Of a stretch of 64,000 nt of DNA, positions 12,890 to 24,737 are shown in pieces. How positions within the stretch are numbered: position 1 is the stretch's first letter; each line of letters begins with the position of its first letter. The notes beneath the pieces were generated by a model, which was given only the letters and a program-made list of their open reading frames with translations, searched no databases and was not told the origin of the DNA. The DNA comes from Trichopria drosophilae. Its lineage: Eukaryota; Arthropoda; Insecta; Hymenoptera; Diapriidae. The position numbers were made by a program, and so were the translations under genes. The DNA lies in assembly GCA_030407085.1 (NCBI GenBank), contig CM059586.1:83821501-83885500 (forward strand), in the 5' to 3' direction.

Positions 12890-13085
12890 CGGAAAATAAA
12901 TATATGCTATATATATGCTAAATAAATGCACATATATTTTCAGCGGAGAATGCAATATGTGTCATATATATTAGATATATGAATGCACATATAGTTTTAA
13001 ACTTATATCTCGCATATATTCAACCGTAAATGTTGCATATATTTTAGGCGAAAAATGCAATATGTGACATATATATGCCTCATAA
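12890..13085. repeat. Reiterated ATGCAATATGTGWCATATATAT units
   Basis: Two direct copies of a unit containing AATGCAATATGTGNCATATAT (about 12949-12972 and 13046-13070, ~97 bp apart) with intervening ATGCACATATAT / GCATATATT words. It resembles a degenerate minisatellite or the internal repeat of a short element. Confidence 0.5.
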
Positions 13086-13299
13086 TATTATATTCGCGTT
13101 TGACAATGAAAAGTACACACAATCAATAAAATTACGCTTATAATAATAAGAATAATTATTATTATTATTTAGGAGATATACCATCGACATGTATAATTAC
13201 AATCTGATTGTAAAAATACATACCATACGTTAAAGTACCTGTGCAACTAGTTGGTATGCAATGAAAATGTGTATTTGAAGGTTAGGTTCGAAAATACCT

Positions 13300-13560
13300 T
13301 TCATTTGCAAAAAGTGCAAACGGCAAGAAAAAGCACAGAGCGAAGCGAACTTGGGGCACAAACTTCACACTCGTCGGAGATCGATAATTGCGCCCTTGTT
13401 GCATAATATACGATTATTTTTTATATGTGGTGTCCAAATTCGTACGCTTAGTTGTACAAGTGTTTTCTTTGTCAAATAGAACTTTTCGTTACTTTTACTC
13501 GCTTCGCTCGGGGCACAAACTTCCCACTCGTCGGAGATCGACATTTCGGTCGTGTTCCAT
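13300..13560. repeat. Direct duplication around GGGGCACAAACTTC-CACTCGTCGGAGATCGA
   Basis: GGGCACAAACTTCACACTCG (13355-13374) recurs as GGGCACAAACTTCCCACTCG (13511-13530), each followed by TCGGAGATCGA. Each is preceded by GAGCGAAGCGAA or CGCTTCGCTCGG. It is a local duplication of an unidentified repeat just upstream of the BEL/Pao remnant. Confidence 0.55.
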
Positions 13561-13599
13561 ACGATATTTTTTAATAAGACGTGCGCGGAACTCGATTTT

Positions 13600-16535
13600 A
13601 CGCATCTGAAAATTTTGCCCTAGTGCGAAAAATCGAGTTTCTCGCCCGGAATGTTAAAAATTCAATTAAAGGCACTTTATCATGCCTTGTATTGCCAGTC
13701 ATTGCCCAAAACATTCCAGAAGTACCAGTTGATTATGAATTGTTGAATATACCGTATGATCTTCAACTCGTGGGACCTGTAGTTCTATGAATCGGATAGT
13801 ATTGACTTGTTAATAGGAGCATCTCATTTTTAGGATCTTCTATTTCAGGGTCAGATCCGTTTGGGGTAAAATTGACCAGTCTTACAAAAGTCACACTTGG
13901 GCTGGATTAATAACAATCGGAAACCAATAAAAAAATACAATTTGTTGTTTAGCAGTCAAAAATTACCTCTTAGATGAAGTTTATTCCCACAAAAATGTTC
14001 CCCTCTTACAAGCGCCTGCATAAAATACTTTAAAGAAGCAAGTTCGCGTACACCGAGCGGTCGTTGTATAGTCTCATTATTTTTTAAGTTAGAAAGAGTA
14101 GAACTAGGAAATTCTAAAGGTACGACGCGGCGATTAGAAGATTTTGTGCCGTCAATAGAAAATTGTCAAGGGATAGTTCGCTTAGAATTCAATATTATGC
14201 GTTTATGAGGGAATATACTGCGTTGGGACATATGACGAAGGTCAACGAGGTCGATCTTGATGAAAAAGGCTATTATATACCACATCATCCAATATTGAAT
14301 CCACCATCTGCGAAGTCCGTTAACGGTAAAGCCCTAAACGAGGTACCTTTAGCGGGTCCTACACTCCAAAATGACCTGATGTCAATATTACAACGGTTTA
14401 GGCGACATAAGTTCGTGCTCTCTACGGATATCATAAAAAATGTATCGTCAAACATTAATTGCGGAACCCGATCGTGCCTTTCAAAGAATATTATGGTACT
14501 CTTTGACCTTGCACAGGCAAATTGGACAAAGTTTCCGTTGATTAGTAAAATATTAGAAAACGATTTTGATGTCTACGATTTATTGACGGGCCTGGACTCT
14601 CTAGAGAATTTAAAATTTATTCAACCAGAATCCACTCGAATTCTCAGGAGCGGAGGTTTACAACTTCGAAAGTGGTTATTCAATAATGCAAAGTTTCTTA
14701 ATGAAATTAATAACATTGTGAAGGCAGAAGAGCATTTTATAATTGGGACTAATGAAAACGCTTGGCCTTTTCTAGAATGTCGATGTCGATAATTTATTTT
14801 TTTTTTGTGATAAATTTTTTTAATAAAGGCACCGCTTTTGCAAAACGTCAAATTTTGTCCTGTTCAGATTCAATTTTTGATCCTCTCAGACTACTCGCAT
14901 CATTCGCTACAATAATTAAAATTATATTGCAAAAATTGTGGCATTTTGAAACTAGCCTCGGATGAGTCTATCCCGCTCGACTTGCGAACACAGTGGTCGT
15001 TACATTACGCGAAAACTTAACTGCTTTAAATTACGTAAAGGTACCTTTTATGGTAGAATGGACCATCCTAGCTGACTATATCCTGAAGTAAACAGGCATG
15101 TTGGAGAGGAACATATTCTCGAAAAAAGACTCGTATCGATAATATCCGTCTCTGAGACAAATGTAAGATTGATAGATTTTCGGATTTTATAAAATTAGGT
15201 AGTTGCACTTTGCTTGAGGTTTTTTAAAAAATTTATAGGTCACAAAGCTAGAAAGAACCGTAGGCAAATTAACGACGGAGGAGTTGTTTGTGGTAACTTT
15301 GGCGATAGCAAAATATTGTCGACAGTACCTTATGCGGAAGAAATCTCAGTTCTCAGTGAAGGTGGAAAATTACCTTCAAGTAGTAAATTGTTACCCCTAA
15401 GCCAATTTATAAGCGAGGGCATCCTGCGAGTGGGAGATAGATTAAGACATTCAACTTGCAAATTCGACAAAGCGCATCCTGCATTATTACCGAAGTGTCA
15501 CGTGTCGAGTATGATTATTAAATATGAGCATGAAGGGTTCTCTCATGCTAGCTATCAGGCAGTTCTCAGATAGTTTCGAGAGTCATGTTAGTCATGCTCG
15601 GGTCGAAATCAAATAAGAAAGGTAATTCGAAGATGAGTCAAATGATATCGCGCCGAACCTAAATCAGTTGCAGTTTTCATGGTGGATCTTCCCTGCAACG
15701 CGCGCAATCTCAGCAAGAACATTTTTGCGTTCGGGAATGGTTTACACTGGACCTTTTATGTTAAAAGACCGCAAAACACAAGGAGCGAAGGTGACGAAGG
15801 CATATATATATATGTTGATTTGTGTGTATCGCCACGAAGGCAATGCATATAGAACTGGTAGCTGACCTGACCTCCCAAACATTTATAGCAGCTTTGATGC
15901 GATTCGCAGCGAGAAGGTTTACCACCTTCTAACCTTTACTCGGATAACGGGTCTAATTATGTAGTTTTGAATTGGCCAATTTCCTGCAAACAAATAAAAA
16001 TATAATTTCGCAACGATTAATCAATCTCGGCATTCAATGACATTTTATTCCTCTCTGGTACCCACATTTTGGGGGACTGTAGGAGGCTGGTAAAAAAAGT
16101 GTCAAACGACATATAATGAGAATACTCGCAAATTCTTCACTGGTTTATGAGGATTTTTACACTATTCCGGTATACATAAAAGCTTGTTTGAACTCAAGAC
16201 CATTATGTCCTCTTTTCAATGACCTCATGACCTTTCTTAACACCCGCACATTTTCTGGTTGGAGAATCATTAAATGCCATTCCTGATCCAAATTTTATTC
16301 ACATTCCGGAGAATCGACAGTCAAGAAGAAATTCTATCTAAATGGAGGGTTTAAGAAAACGCACAACTTCGAATTGGTTCGTTAGTCATCATAAAAGAAG
16401 ATTTGAGCCTGTTCATTGGAGACTCGGCCGTGTCATAGAGTTTCATTCAGGTTCAGATAATTTCAGTCGAGTGGCAACAGTAAAGACTTCATTAGGATTA
16501 GTAAATTGTACTTTTTATTATTTTATTAACTGATA
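13600..16535 (+). pseudogene. Decayed BEL/Pao LTR-retrotransposon polyprotein
   Basis: Fragments in the order of a BEL/Pao pol gene lie in changing frames. Protease end: SIDLLIGASHF near 13797-13830. Linker to reverse transcriptase: RTPSGRCIVSLFFK near 14053. Reverse transcriptase: YYAFMREYTALGHMTK and YIPHHPILNPPSAKSVNGKA (14163-14450), then ENDFDVYDLLTGLDSLENLK near 14557. Following domain: SIFDPLRLLA near 14867. Integrase zinc region: HPALLPKCHVSSMIIKYEHE near 15474. Integrase core: VYTGPFMLKDRKTQGAKVTK near 15740 and SDNGSNYV near 15945. C-terminal tail: WRLGRVIEFHSGSDN near 16417. Stops, frameshifts and internal deletions are frequent; the catalytic YxDD reads DVYD. No LTRs were identified. 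It is a dead genomic copy between PPO-A and PPO-B. Confidence 0.88.
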
Positions 16536-16539
16536 TTTA

Positions 16540-17309
16540 ATAGACTCACAATTTATTATGTAATTTAACAATCCAGATGTTCTTTACTTTAAGCAGGTCA
16601 TAATTCGTTGTACTAGACGTGAACTATATCCCATTCATATCTGTTTATTTATTGATTTACTTACCTTTTGCATTCTATGAAGTAAAAGGACCGTCAGATG
16701 ATAAAAAGCATATCATTACAAATAAATTAGTTAAAAAGGATCGAGAAATTAAGAAAAATTTTGAAAATTTATAGTAATAGTTGAGAATCTTGAATTATCA
16801 TTACATAAGATTTGTTAATAACTATTTAACGCAAACGGTACAATCTTATTTTTATTTCATCAAGTTTCTAAAAAACTCTGCACATGAAAGTACAAAATAA
16901 TACATGTTTTTTTTTTAAACTGATTAATTAAAGTATATCAGTTAGGGAATGAATACAATAAATTTAATTTTCTCAATGATTATAAATATTTACATATGAA
17001 TATTCTCTACTTGGAAGGTGACATTTATATTATTTTATGTGTATATGGCAATTCATTTGAGACGACTAAAAATTAAAACTCATTTATTTACTGTCATGAA
17101 ATCTACAAGTTTAAAATCATTTTTAACGACCAATCAAACATTATCGCTATGTTAGAGTACTATTACATTGGGATAATTTATTTCTAAACTTTTTTCGCAT
17201 ACAGTAGATTCGTTATTATTCGATAAGCAACCTACATCAAATAATACAAGTTTTGAGATGAGAAGTTATTCTGCAGATGATCAATATAACTCAGATTTTG
17301 TAGATGTAA
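16540..17309. other. Intergenic region holding the PPO-B 3' UTR
   Basis: AT-rich with no coding signal. The 3' part nearest 17310 is the expected PPO-B 3' untranslated region (minus strand). Confidence 0.4.
17177..17182 (-). terminator. Candidate PPO-B polyadenylation signal
   Basis: TTTATT on the plus strand gives AATAAA on the minus strand, 128 bp downstream of the PPO-B stop codon. The position is plausible for a short 3' UTR, but AATAAA is common by chance at this AT content. Confidence 0.4.
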
Positions 17310-20300
17310 TCAAGATTTTTTGTTATCTTTGGCGACTTGAGCAATCGGATTTTTAACAGTAGTAGGTAGTTTTGGGACAACAGTGTCCGTGAATCGAATA
17401 GTAATTTTAGATGTCTTCATATTGGGTGTTAAAAATTGAGTCAATGTAGCAATTCTTGGACGAGCAACTCTGTCGAAGGGAAATCCCATTGATCTGGAAT
17501 CTGGATATTTCCGATTTCTTAAACCGCAGTGGACCATACCAGTTCGACAGCCTAGCGGTGGTGGTTGATCAACCTAGCGAAAAATAACATTTATATATTT
17601 TATATGTATATCAAAGTATGTCATGAGTTTCTATTGGGAAATCATCCATCGGAAAACGTGAACTTTCTGCACAGTATTTGCAAAAAATATTTAATGAAAA
17701 GAACCGAAAAGAAGCAAATTGATCAACTATTTATCATTATGCCTTTTCTGGAGCAAATCAAATTATTGTTTCAATATTTACTTGTATGTCTTTACAAATT
17801 TCAAGTTGTTTCGTTGTTAAACTAAGTATTTCGAAATAAAATATTGTTATTGAATTTGTAAATCAATAAAAGACATGAAAAGTTCTTATTATAATGACTT
17901 TGTGACCCAAAGTCACAGAGTCCCAATCTGCTTAAATAATGATGGTGCTGAATATAATCGTTTAAGGTTATAAAAATGTATGTAAAATATGAATAACAAT
18001 AAAAAAAGTAATAATTGCTCCGTCATTTAACATTTGGAAGGTGTTTACTTATTCGATTACTTAAAGAAAGCCGTCTTTAAAGCAGCAACAGTACCTTATC
18101 AATTTCGAAGTCTGAAATCATAACAAAGAGATCTACATCAAAGCCATCACTGTTGCCTTTTGGAATGAGCAAATGTTGTGGCCATCCACAACCGCAGAAA
18201 TCAAAATCTTCAAGGGTTTGCTTCTTCTCGGTTTCCGGCCTACTTAAGCTTGCACTTCGGAAAGTATTTTCAAAAGGAATGGTCACCGCGGAATCCTCTG
18301 AGCGCCTATTAATTGTTGATTCTCCAGGTTTTACTGCAATTAATAAGTAATTAAATTCTCCGGAAATAATAAAACAATTCTGTTTAAATATACTTACAAG
18401 TTATCACGAATCGATCCATTTCCATCATCAAATTCTTTTGTTCCGCAAAATTGAACGGAAGTCCAGCTTCGTCCAATGTCGGTGCCATGAATATTCTAAC
18501 TGTTCCTCGTTTTGGTTGATTATGAGTATTTTTAACTTTAATATTATAAGTGAAAGCTGTGTGATTGAGATGTGTTGCCCGAATCGTTATTCGCCCATGA
18601 GGTGCAAAGTCTAAACCATTTCCCAATTCGAAATCATCTTGAGCCCAATGTGTCATCAAGTTATTAGGCTGTGTTCCTGGGGTATTGATTCGACACTCGG
18701 TTATTGTTATTCCCGGAAAATTCAGCTGTTAATTTTGAAAATAATTTGTTTAAATTTTTCTAAACATCATTATTCACATCATTGAAATAACCGTTTTGTT
18801 AATAAAAAGCAAAACATGTTTAATACTTTTACAGCAGTTTAATATTTATATTTTAGTATCAATTTTGGACAAAAACATTTTTATTATTACTTAACCCACA
18901 TAGAGAATGTAATATTACCTGTTGTACTGTGTAGGCATTCAGGGAATTTTTGTATGTGAGTAAAATTTCATTTACGTGGGTATGCCATCTGTAGAAAACT
19001 GGATCTCTTGCAGCAGTTGCTGGGTCTCCCATAACACCAAATGATTCCTGGCATTTATAAAAGTTTAATTGACATCTGAGATTTCATTATAAGTATAAAT
19101 TATGCTTAGTATAAAGTACTCCCTCCCACTAGTGGCATGGACCCAAAAAGCTAATTCCCTCTAGTAGCCAAAGGAGGGGAGACAATTGTTCCCCACTTGC
19201 GCACTAACTTAAGCAATATGGCAGAAAAATAGGTGGCGATGTTGTTAACCCATTAAGGGGTTAAATCAAATTGTTATTTTTAAATAAAAGTTTCACTGTC
19301 TAATTATATTTCCAAGACAATAGGTACGGAATATTTTACGACAACTTTTCAAACATGGATGTCAAAATACTCCTACTCTTGAACGAAGGACGACTTACAA
19401 ATTCTTACCAAATACCGGTGATCAGGGTCATGACAATGTCCGAGAAGAATATGTCCGTTAGTATGAAAATTTCCATAATAGGCTGAATTAATACTAAGCG
19501 ATGAAGCATCAATTAGTTCTCCTAACACATCAATACCAGTCTCTTCTGTAAGTGCCATTGTGGTACCATCAGGAAGTTTTACACTTTTCGTGTGAATCGC
19601 TTCCAATATTCGGTCTCTTTCCCTCAGCATATCGGAAATATCCACTTTTATTCCATCCATAGGTCTATTAACGTCAGATAAAAATGCCATTGGTGGACGA
19701 CCAGGCCATGTTCTGCTAGCCACTGAAGAATCCAACTTTGGAAAATATGCTTCATTTATGGGATCTCGAAATTCGTTTAACTTCTTAACCCGTGGCAATT
19801 TATTGCTGAGGCGTTCACAATTGAATCTAATAAAAATCATATAGTTTTAAAAATATTCAACTTAGTCAGCTTTGAACAAATTATTTAAATCAGTAAATTT
19901 GATGAAAGAATATGATAGTGTAGACCTAGCCAGCATTTGATGATGCATGTAATAGAAGATTTCACCACGTCTGTCTTTATTCATTACTTCTTCAGGTCCT
20001 TCTGGAGGATAAACAAGATGCCAGTGGTAATGATGGAGATTCAATCCAAAATCTTCTCGCCAGTAAGCAACCCTGTGTTCTGGGTCGTGATCAGTAGCAG
20101 TATAATTGAGAGGGATTACAATTGGTCTCTAACAAATATAATAAATTGCTGTGGTAAATTATATTTTTCTTCCATTAAGGGATTGTCTTAAGTCAGATGT
20201 TAGACATATCGAGACAATACTTTCTTTCAGTTGTTAAGATGGTTAATATTTCAATAACAAACGATAAATTTATCAAAATTACTTTACAAATAATATATCT

Positions 20301-22821
20301 TTTTCAGCACATTTTTTAATGAATTTCTTTCTTGAATTACTAAGCATTGCTTAAAGTCTAAAAATTAGACAAGAAAACTTTGAAAGTATATAAAACAATA
20401 AGTTTTTTATTTAATAATCGATCTATTGCCACTGTAATTTTATAGTAACAACGCTAAAATTTTTTAAATTATTTTTTCATTTAAATCTGATTACTTGTGT
20501 TTTATTTTAATTTATATAGTAGGTTATTGTATTTACAGTTACAGATTCCACCATGCACATTTTTGTAAAATAATAATATAAAGCTAGAAGCAAATTTAGA
20601 GTAAAAAAATTTAACTAATTTTTTTATGTTTTTATATAAAACATTCGAGCTCTGTTTTTTTATTTCATTTGCATTTGCAAACGAGTAATCAAATATTACG
20701 AATGCAGAAAAAAAATATTTATCACAAGTCACCTACCCTTGAACCAGATGGCACAACATTTACTTCTTCTATAACTCTCCCGAAAGTTGCGCTGTCCAAA
20801 AATTTTTCAGGAAAAATTTCCATGAGTTGTGGAACTGGTAGATTTTTTGTATCTTTACGATGAAGAACAACAAGAGACAATGCATAAATGAACATTTCAG
20901 TATTTACACGATCTCGGCAGAAGACTGCTAAAGATAGTAGTTCGTCGTACGATTTCATTCCTGAAAATAATTTTAATGAATTGCTTATGTCTCTAAGCTC
21001 GACAAACAATTAAAAAAAGAATAAGGTTATTTCATTATAATCGTATTTTAAGTTATTTTCAAGAGAATCACGGTCATCGATTCAATGAAGAATGCATAGG
21101 ATCCCAGAAATACATTTAAAGGGGTTCTAACGTGGTCTGTCGGTAAGATAGGAAATATCAATAAAAAACGTAAATTAAAGATGACTGAATAAAATTTTCA
21201 AAATTCGGGCTCTGTAAAGGCAATTACAATTACTATAAACGGTTTCCTAGAAAATATTAAAGACGTTAATGACATAACAGACCGAGAATTTTAGGAAATG
21301 AATAAAAATCACTTATTTCAGATAATTCGCGGTTAATTCTCTTAATTAATTTCTTTGATATTTTCTAGGAGCGAAATTTGGAAAAGGTGTATTGTAAGAA
21401 ATATTGAAAATATATACATTAGAAGTAGTAAGTGAAACAGGTCATTTTTCTGCCTCTCAAGGGGTAAGGTACATTTTGCAAAGCTTACACTGTAATGAAT
21501 TTTAAGTTCTGTATTAGGTTATTTTCCTTTAAACTTGTAATAATTCAATATTAATTAGATTAATATAAATACCCATAAAAAGTGTCATTAAATACGAAGC
21601 AGCTTTTCTGTGCTTTGGAACGAACATTGAAAATGTTTCACGTCTACTCAACATTAATGCTGCTGATAAATTTGGAATTTCTATTTCTTTTATTGGAACC
21701 GTCGTTGAAACACTTTCCCCCACACGATCCAAAATTGTCACAGCCAGAGTTTTGTATTCATCAGGCTGTAAATTCCAATAGAACTATTCATTATTTATGG
21801 TTTATTAGAGATAATTAATTTTAATTAAAGTATTTTCTTCAATTTTTGTAGTTTATGTTTCAAAAAAGTAGATAATGATCGTTTTCTGAAGTAGAACTTT
21901 AAAATTAGCAATTCATACAATTTTTTAAAACAAACAATCATTCGTGTTTTTTCAATCAAGTGTCGTCTATGACGATAGAAATGGGTTCAAAAAGCCGACT
22001 AGTCAAAAAACTGGCAGTCATAAAGTCGACATTCAAAATGCCGACACATAAATAAATAAAAAGATCGACAAACGGACAGTCAATTTTTAAACGGTCGTTA
22101 TTTTTACTGCCGGCTTTTCGATTGTCGGTTTTTTTACCTATCGGCTTTGTGATTTTTCGGTTTGTAACTGTAGCTATAAATTATATTAAAATTAGCAAAT
22201 ATAGAGCAAAAATATGTCATCAAAACTAATAAACGAATTATTCAATATCGTGCCATCTTTTTAGACAGTCGGAGTTAAACATTTTTCTTAAGCAGTAACT
22301 AATTTGGGTGTGAGTCAAAAAGCCGACAGTCGAAAACCCGATAGTTAAAAAGCCGACATAAAACGTTGACACATCGGCAAGCGGACGATCATGAAGTGTC
22401 GTTTTTTTTTGTACCATGTATTGAATTTTCAACTGTTGGTTTTTTAACTGTCAATTTTATTATTAGTCGGCTTTTTGAACCTGTCTACTTATTGATTTGG
22501 CGCTTTTTGGACCCCCACCCAGAAAATTAATTACATTTGTCACGATTTTGTGCAGGATTTATATTAGAAATGCTGTGTAACATAACATTTTCACGACGAT
22601 TTGTAACATTAGTTTGCACTAATCATTGTTACACAATTATAAGATTAAATTAAATTTTAGAGAAACAAGTGACTAAATATCTACTTTTTACTTTTAAATA
22701 AATAAAACAATCTTACCAAATACGATGGTGGAATGGCAAATCCCACTTTGCCTTCTCCTTTGGGAATACATATTGGCTCGGATGGACGTTGAAAAAGATG
22801 CAAAATTTCCCTGTATTCCAT
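17310..22821 (-). CDS. PPO: Prophenoloxidase PPO-B (complete, 9 coding exons, 700 aa)
   Basis: Tandem paralogue of PPO-A with the same predicted monophenol/diphenol oxidase activity. Exons (minus strand): 22821-22717, 21765-21573, 20960-20737, 20128-19926, 19826-19409, 19047-18919, 18725-18398, 18333-18095, 17573-17310. Exons 1-8 have exactly the same lengths and phases as in PPO-A; only exon 9 differs (264 versus 282 bp). CuA: LHHYHWHLVYP (H207, H211) and YYMHHQ (H236). CuB: GNFHTNGH (H363, H367) and FYRWH (H403). Acid residue E382 (ESFGVMGD). GCGWPQHLLIPKG is present. The CuA Trp of HHWHWH is Tyr here. The activation site reads DRVG (Arg|Val, not Arg|Phe). No signal peptide. Introns are shorter than in PPO-A except introns 1, 5 and 6. 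By eye about two thirds of residues match PPO-A, so the duplication is not recent. Confidence 0.95.
21979..22482. repeat. Inverted-repeat element made of AAAAAGCCGACAGTC-like units, in PPO-B intron 1
   Basis: The ends are inverted: GGTTCAAAAAGCCGACTA on the left (from 21980) and TAGTCGGCTTTTTGAACC on the right (to ~22482). Inside, degenerate copies of AAAAAGCCGAC and its complement CGGCTTTTT repeat many times (for example about 22120, 22316, 22350). It looks like a small non-autonomous element or foldback composed of short subterminal repeats. It has no coding capacity. Confidence 0.65.
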
Positions 22822-22904
22822 GATGAATTTTCATTTAATTCCAATTGAACGATCTAACCAAACTACGCCATGAAGTCAAAAAGAACAAAAATCAACTGTT
22901 CTAA

Positions 22905-22996
22905 TTTTTATACTGGAACACTTATACAGGATCTTGCGGTCATAATCAAAAGTATACAGAGAACTTAAATAGACGCTCACCACAATTATATTATCT
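22905..22996 (-). promoter_or_regulatory. PPO-B core promoter: RUNX-type box, TATA box and upstream GATA site
   Basis: Reading toward the gene: AGATAA at 22996-22991, then GACCGCAAGATCCTGT at 22941-22926 (fits RACCRCA), then TATAAAAA at 22912-22905, and the ATG at 22821. The 15-mer ACAGGATCTTGCGGT (22926-22940) is identical to those of PPO-A and PPO-C although flanking sequence has diverged, which points to constraint. Role inferred. Confidence 0.6.
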
Positions 22997-22999
22997 AAT

Positions 23000-24180
23000 A
23001 AAATTCCCGAAAATAGGCAGCTGACAAAATTAGAAAAATAATCATAATATATAAAATCTACGAACATAAATCAAAGAAGAAGTTTGATTTTATTCTTCCT
23101 GTTTGTATTCTGAATGTGAACATTTCTCCACTGGTACTAATTAATACAATGTAGAATAGGGTTAATGACCTCTTTCCTCTCCTCGAGATGCAATCTGCGA
23201 CAATTTATCACAAATATTTTTGGAATGGTTATGATTCCGCTGTAATAAGGAACAATAATCTATTCTTTGAAATTAAAAAATGAAAACAAAAGTAGACATT
23301 TTTGAAAATTTCACAAAAATTACAGACAATTTTTTTTTCGTGACATGTGATTCTGCTTTGGGTTTACAGTTGCTATTCTATCTTTAAAACTTCGTATTTA
23401 CTTGTAATGAATAGCATTTTAACTTGAAAAACGAAAATTATAATATTTTTTAAATTATAATACTCCTTAAATATAATTAATTTCTACAAGTTAAAAACGT
23501 GCTAGAGTTTTTTTTTTATTTTGTCGGTGCACTTGCCAGTGCACGGTAAAATGTGTGTTGTATATCCTACACGTTTCGTTTGAAAAGACAACGTATAGTT
23601 TTCGAAAAAAAAATTAAAAACTACAAATACTTTTATCAAATTTCTGCAGACGCAACTCATGCTCGCCAAAAAAACGCCCCTCTTGTATTCTGCAGTGCCG
23701 TCAATTTTGGCGCGTTATATCAGAGCACTAACAAAATAAGTATTTTACAACAGAGGCATTCGCTGTATCGCCATTTCGGAAAAATAATGAGTGGTCCAAA
23801 TTGAATTGAGAAAAGAGTCCGAATCGGAACGGTTACTCCTATATGAAGAAATTAAATATTTATTAATCTATTAAAAAGCATTGTGAAATATATTTCTAAC
23901 TCGCATTCATTATTTTTGTCTGACGTTGCTGAAAGCATACTGAAGGCGCGTAAAATTAAAAAAAAAATAGGACCAAAGTTTTCGATGTATTTTGGTTGGC
24001 AGAATAAAAAGCCAAATAAAAAATAGCCTGGAAAATAGTGGCTTCGTGTTAGCCTATGCACTACTCGACTGCGCAGGGTTTGGCAGGCCCAGTTATGTAA
24101 TTGAAATAGAACAAAAACTGAAAATGATCATTTTTAAAACTTCGACCACAAACACATATCAACTACAGGATTAGTATACC
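23000..24180. other. Intergenic region upstream of PPO-B; no gene recognised
   Basis: AT-rich. The only local structure noticed is a short palindrome GTGCACTTGCCAGTGCAC at about 23526-23543. No coding segment, RNA gene or clear element end is recognised. Confidence 0.4.
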
Positions 24181-24282
24181 TATAATATACAGGGTGATTC
24201 TCCATTGAATGACTTCCGGTTAACAGTAGATTCTGTGATAAATTCTAAGAACATTTTTCCTTTGAAAAAAAATTGTGCGTTG

Positions 24283-24570
24283 TACACCCAACTCCATTAA
24301 TTCGCGCAGGAAATCCCCACTTTTGTCCTTGTTCTTGCCTATACGTCTTTATGTGAGAAACAAAGAAAACCGCGGGGATTCCCTGCGCGAATTAATGGAG
24401 TTGGGTGTATAGTTTTCAAATTATTTAGCATTAAAGTCAGCCAATAGGAACAGGAGTTGCTTGATTGTCGCGACGATTTCGATTTTCGCTGACAATACAA
24501 TATTGTCGCGACAATCAAGCAACTCCTGTTTCTATTGGCTGACTTTAATGCTAAATAATTTGAAAACTAT
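24283..24570. repeat. Two adjacent near-perfect hairpins
   Basis: Hairpin 1: arms 24283-24317 and 24374-24409 differ at one position, with a ~56-base loop. Hairpin 2 starts where hairpin 1 ends: arms 24409-24474 and 24505-24570 (66 bases each) also differ at one position, with a 30-base loop. The arms of hairpin 2 begin ATAGTTTTCAAATTATTTAG. A TACAGGGTGATTCTCCATTG segment 90 bases to the left (24189-24208) resembles ends of insect DNA elements. Probably a young foldback-type insertion. Confidence 0.8.
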
Positions 24571-24737
24571 ACGTCGCATTGGCAGAGATTTGGTTTCGAC
24601 GAATTCCTGTGTTAGTTTGTTTCCAGGAACTTTGTCGTGTAATATAGGGATATTCGTCATGTTTAGACGAGGTGGGAACGTGGATACTGAGACCCGTTTT
24701 TAAAAATTGTGTCACTAGTATCGCAGTAAAGAGTATA

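Noticed and set aside
14621..14851. 76-codon minus-strand frame
   Set aside because: Antisense of the BEL/Pao reverse-transcriptase remnant.
2123..22821. Identity as hexamerin or hemocyanin instead of prophenoloxidase
   Set aside because: All six copper histidines exclude hexamerin. The GCGWPQHLLIPKG thioester-like block, the absence of a signal peptide and the N-terminus favour PPO over hemocyanin.
24283..24570. microRNA precursor
   Set aside because: Arms of 35 and 66 bp with almost no mismatches in two abutting hairpins fit a foldback insertion better than a miRNA; no evidence of expression is available.
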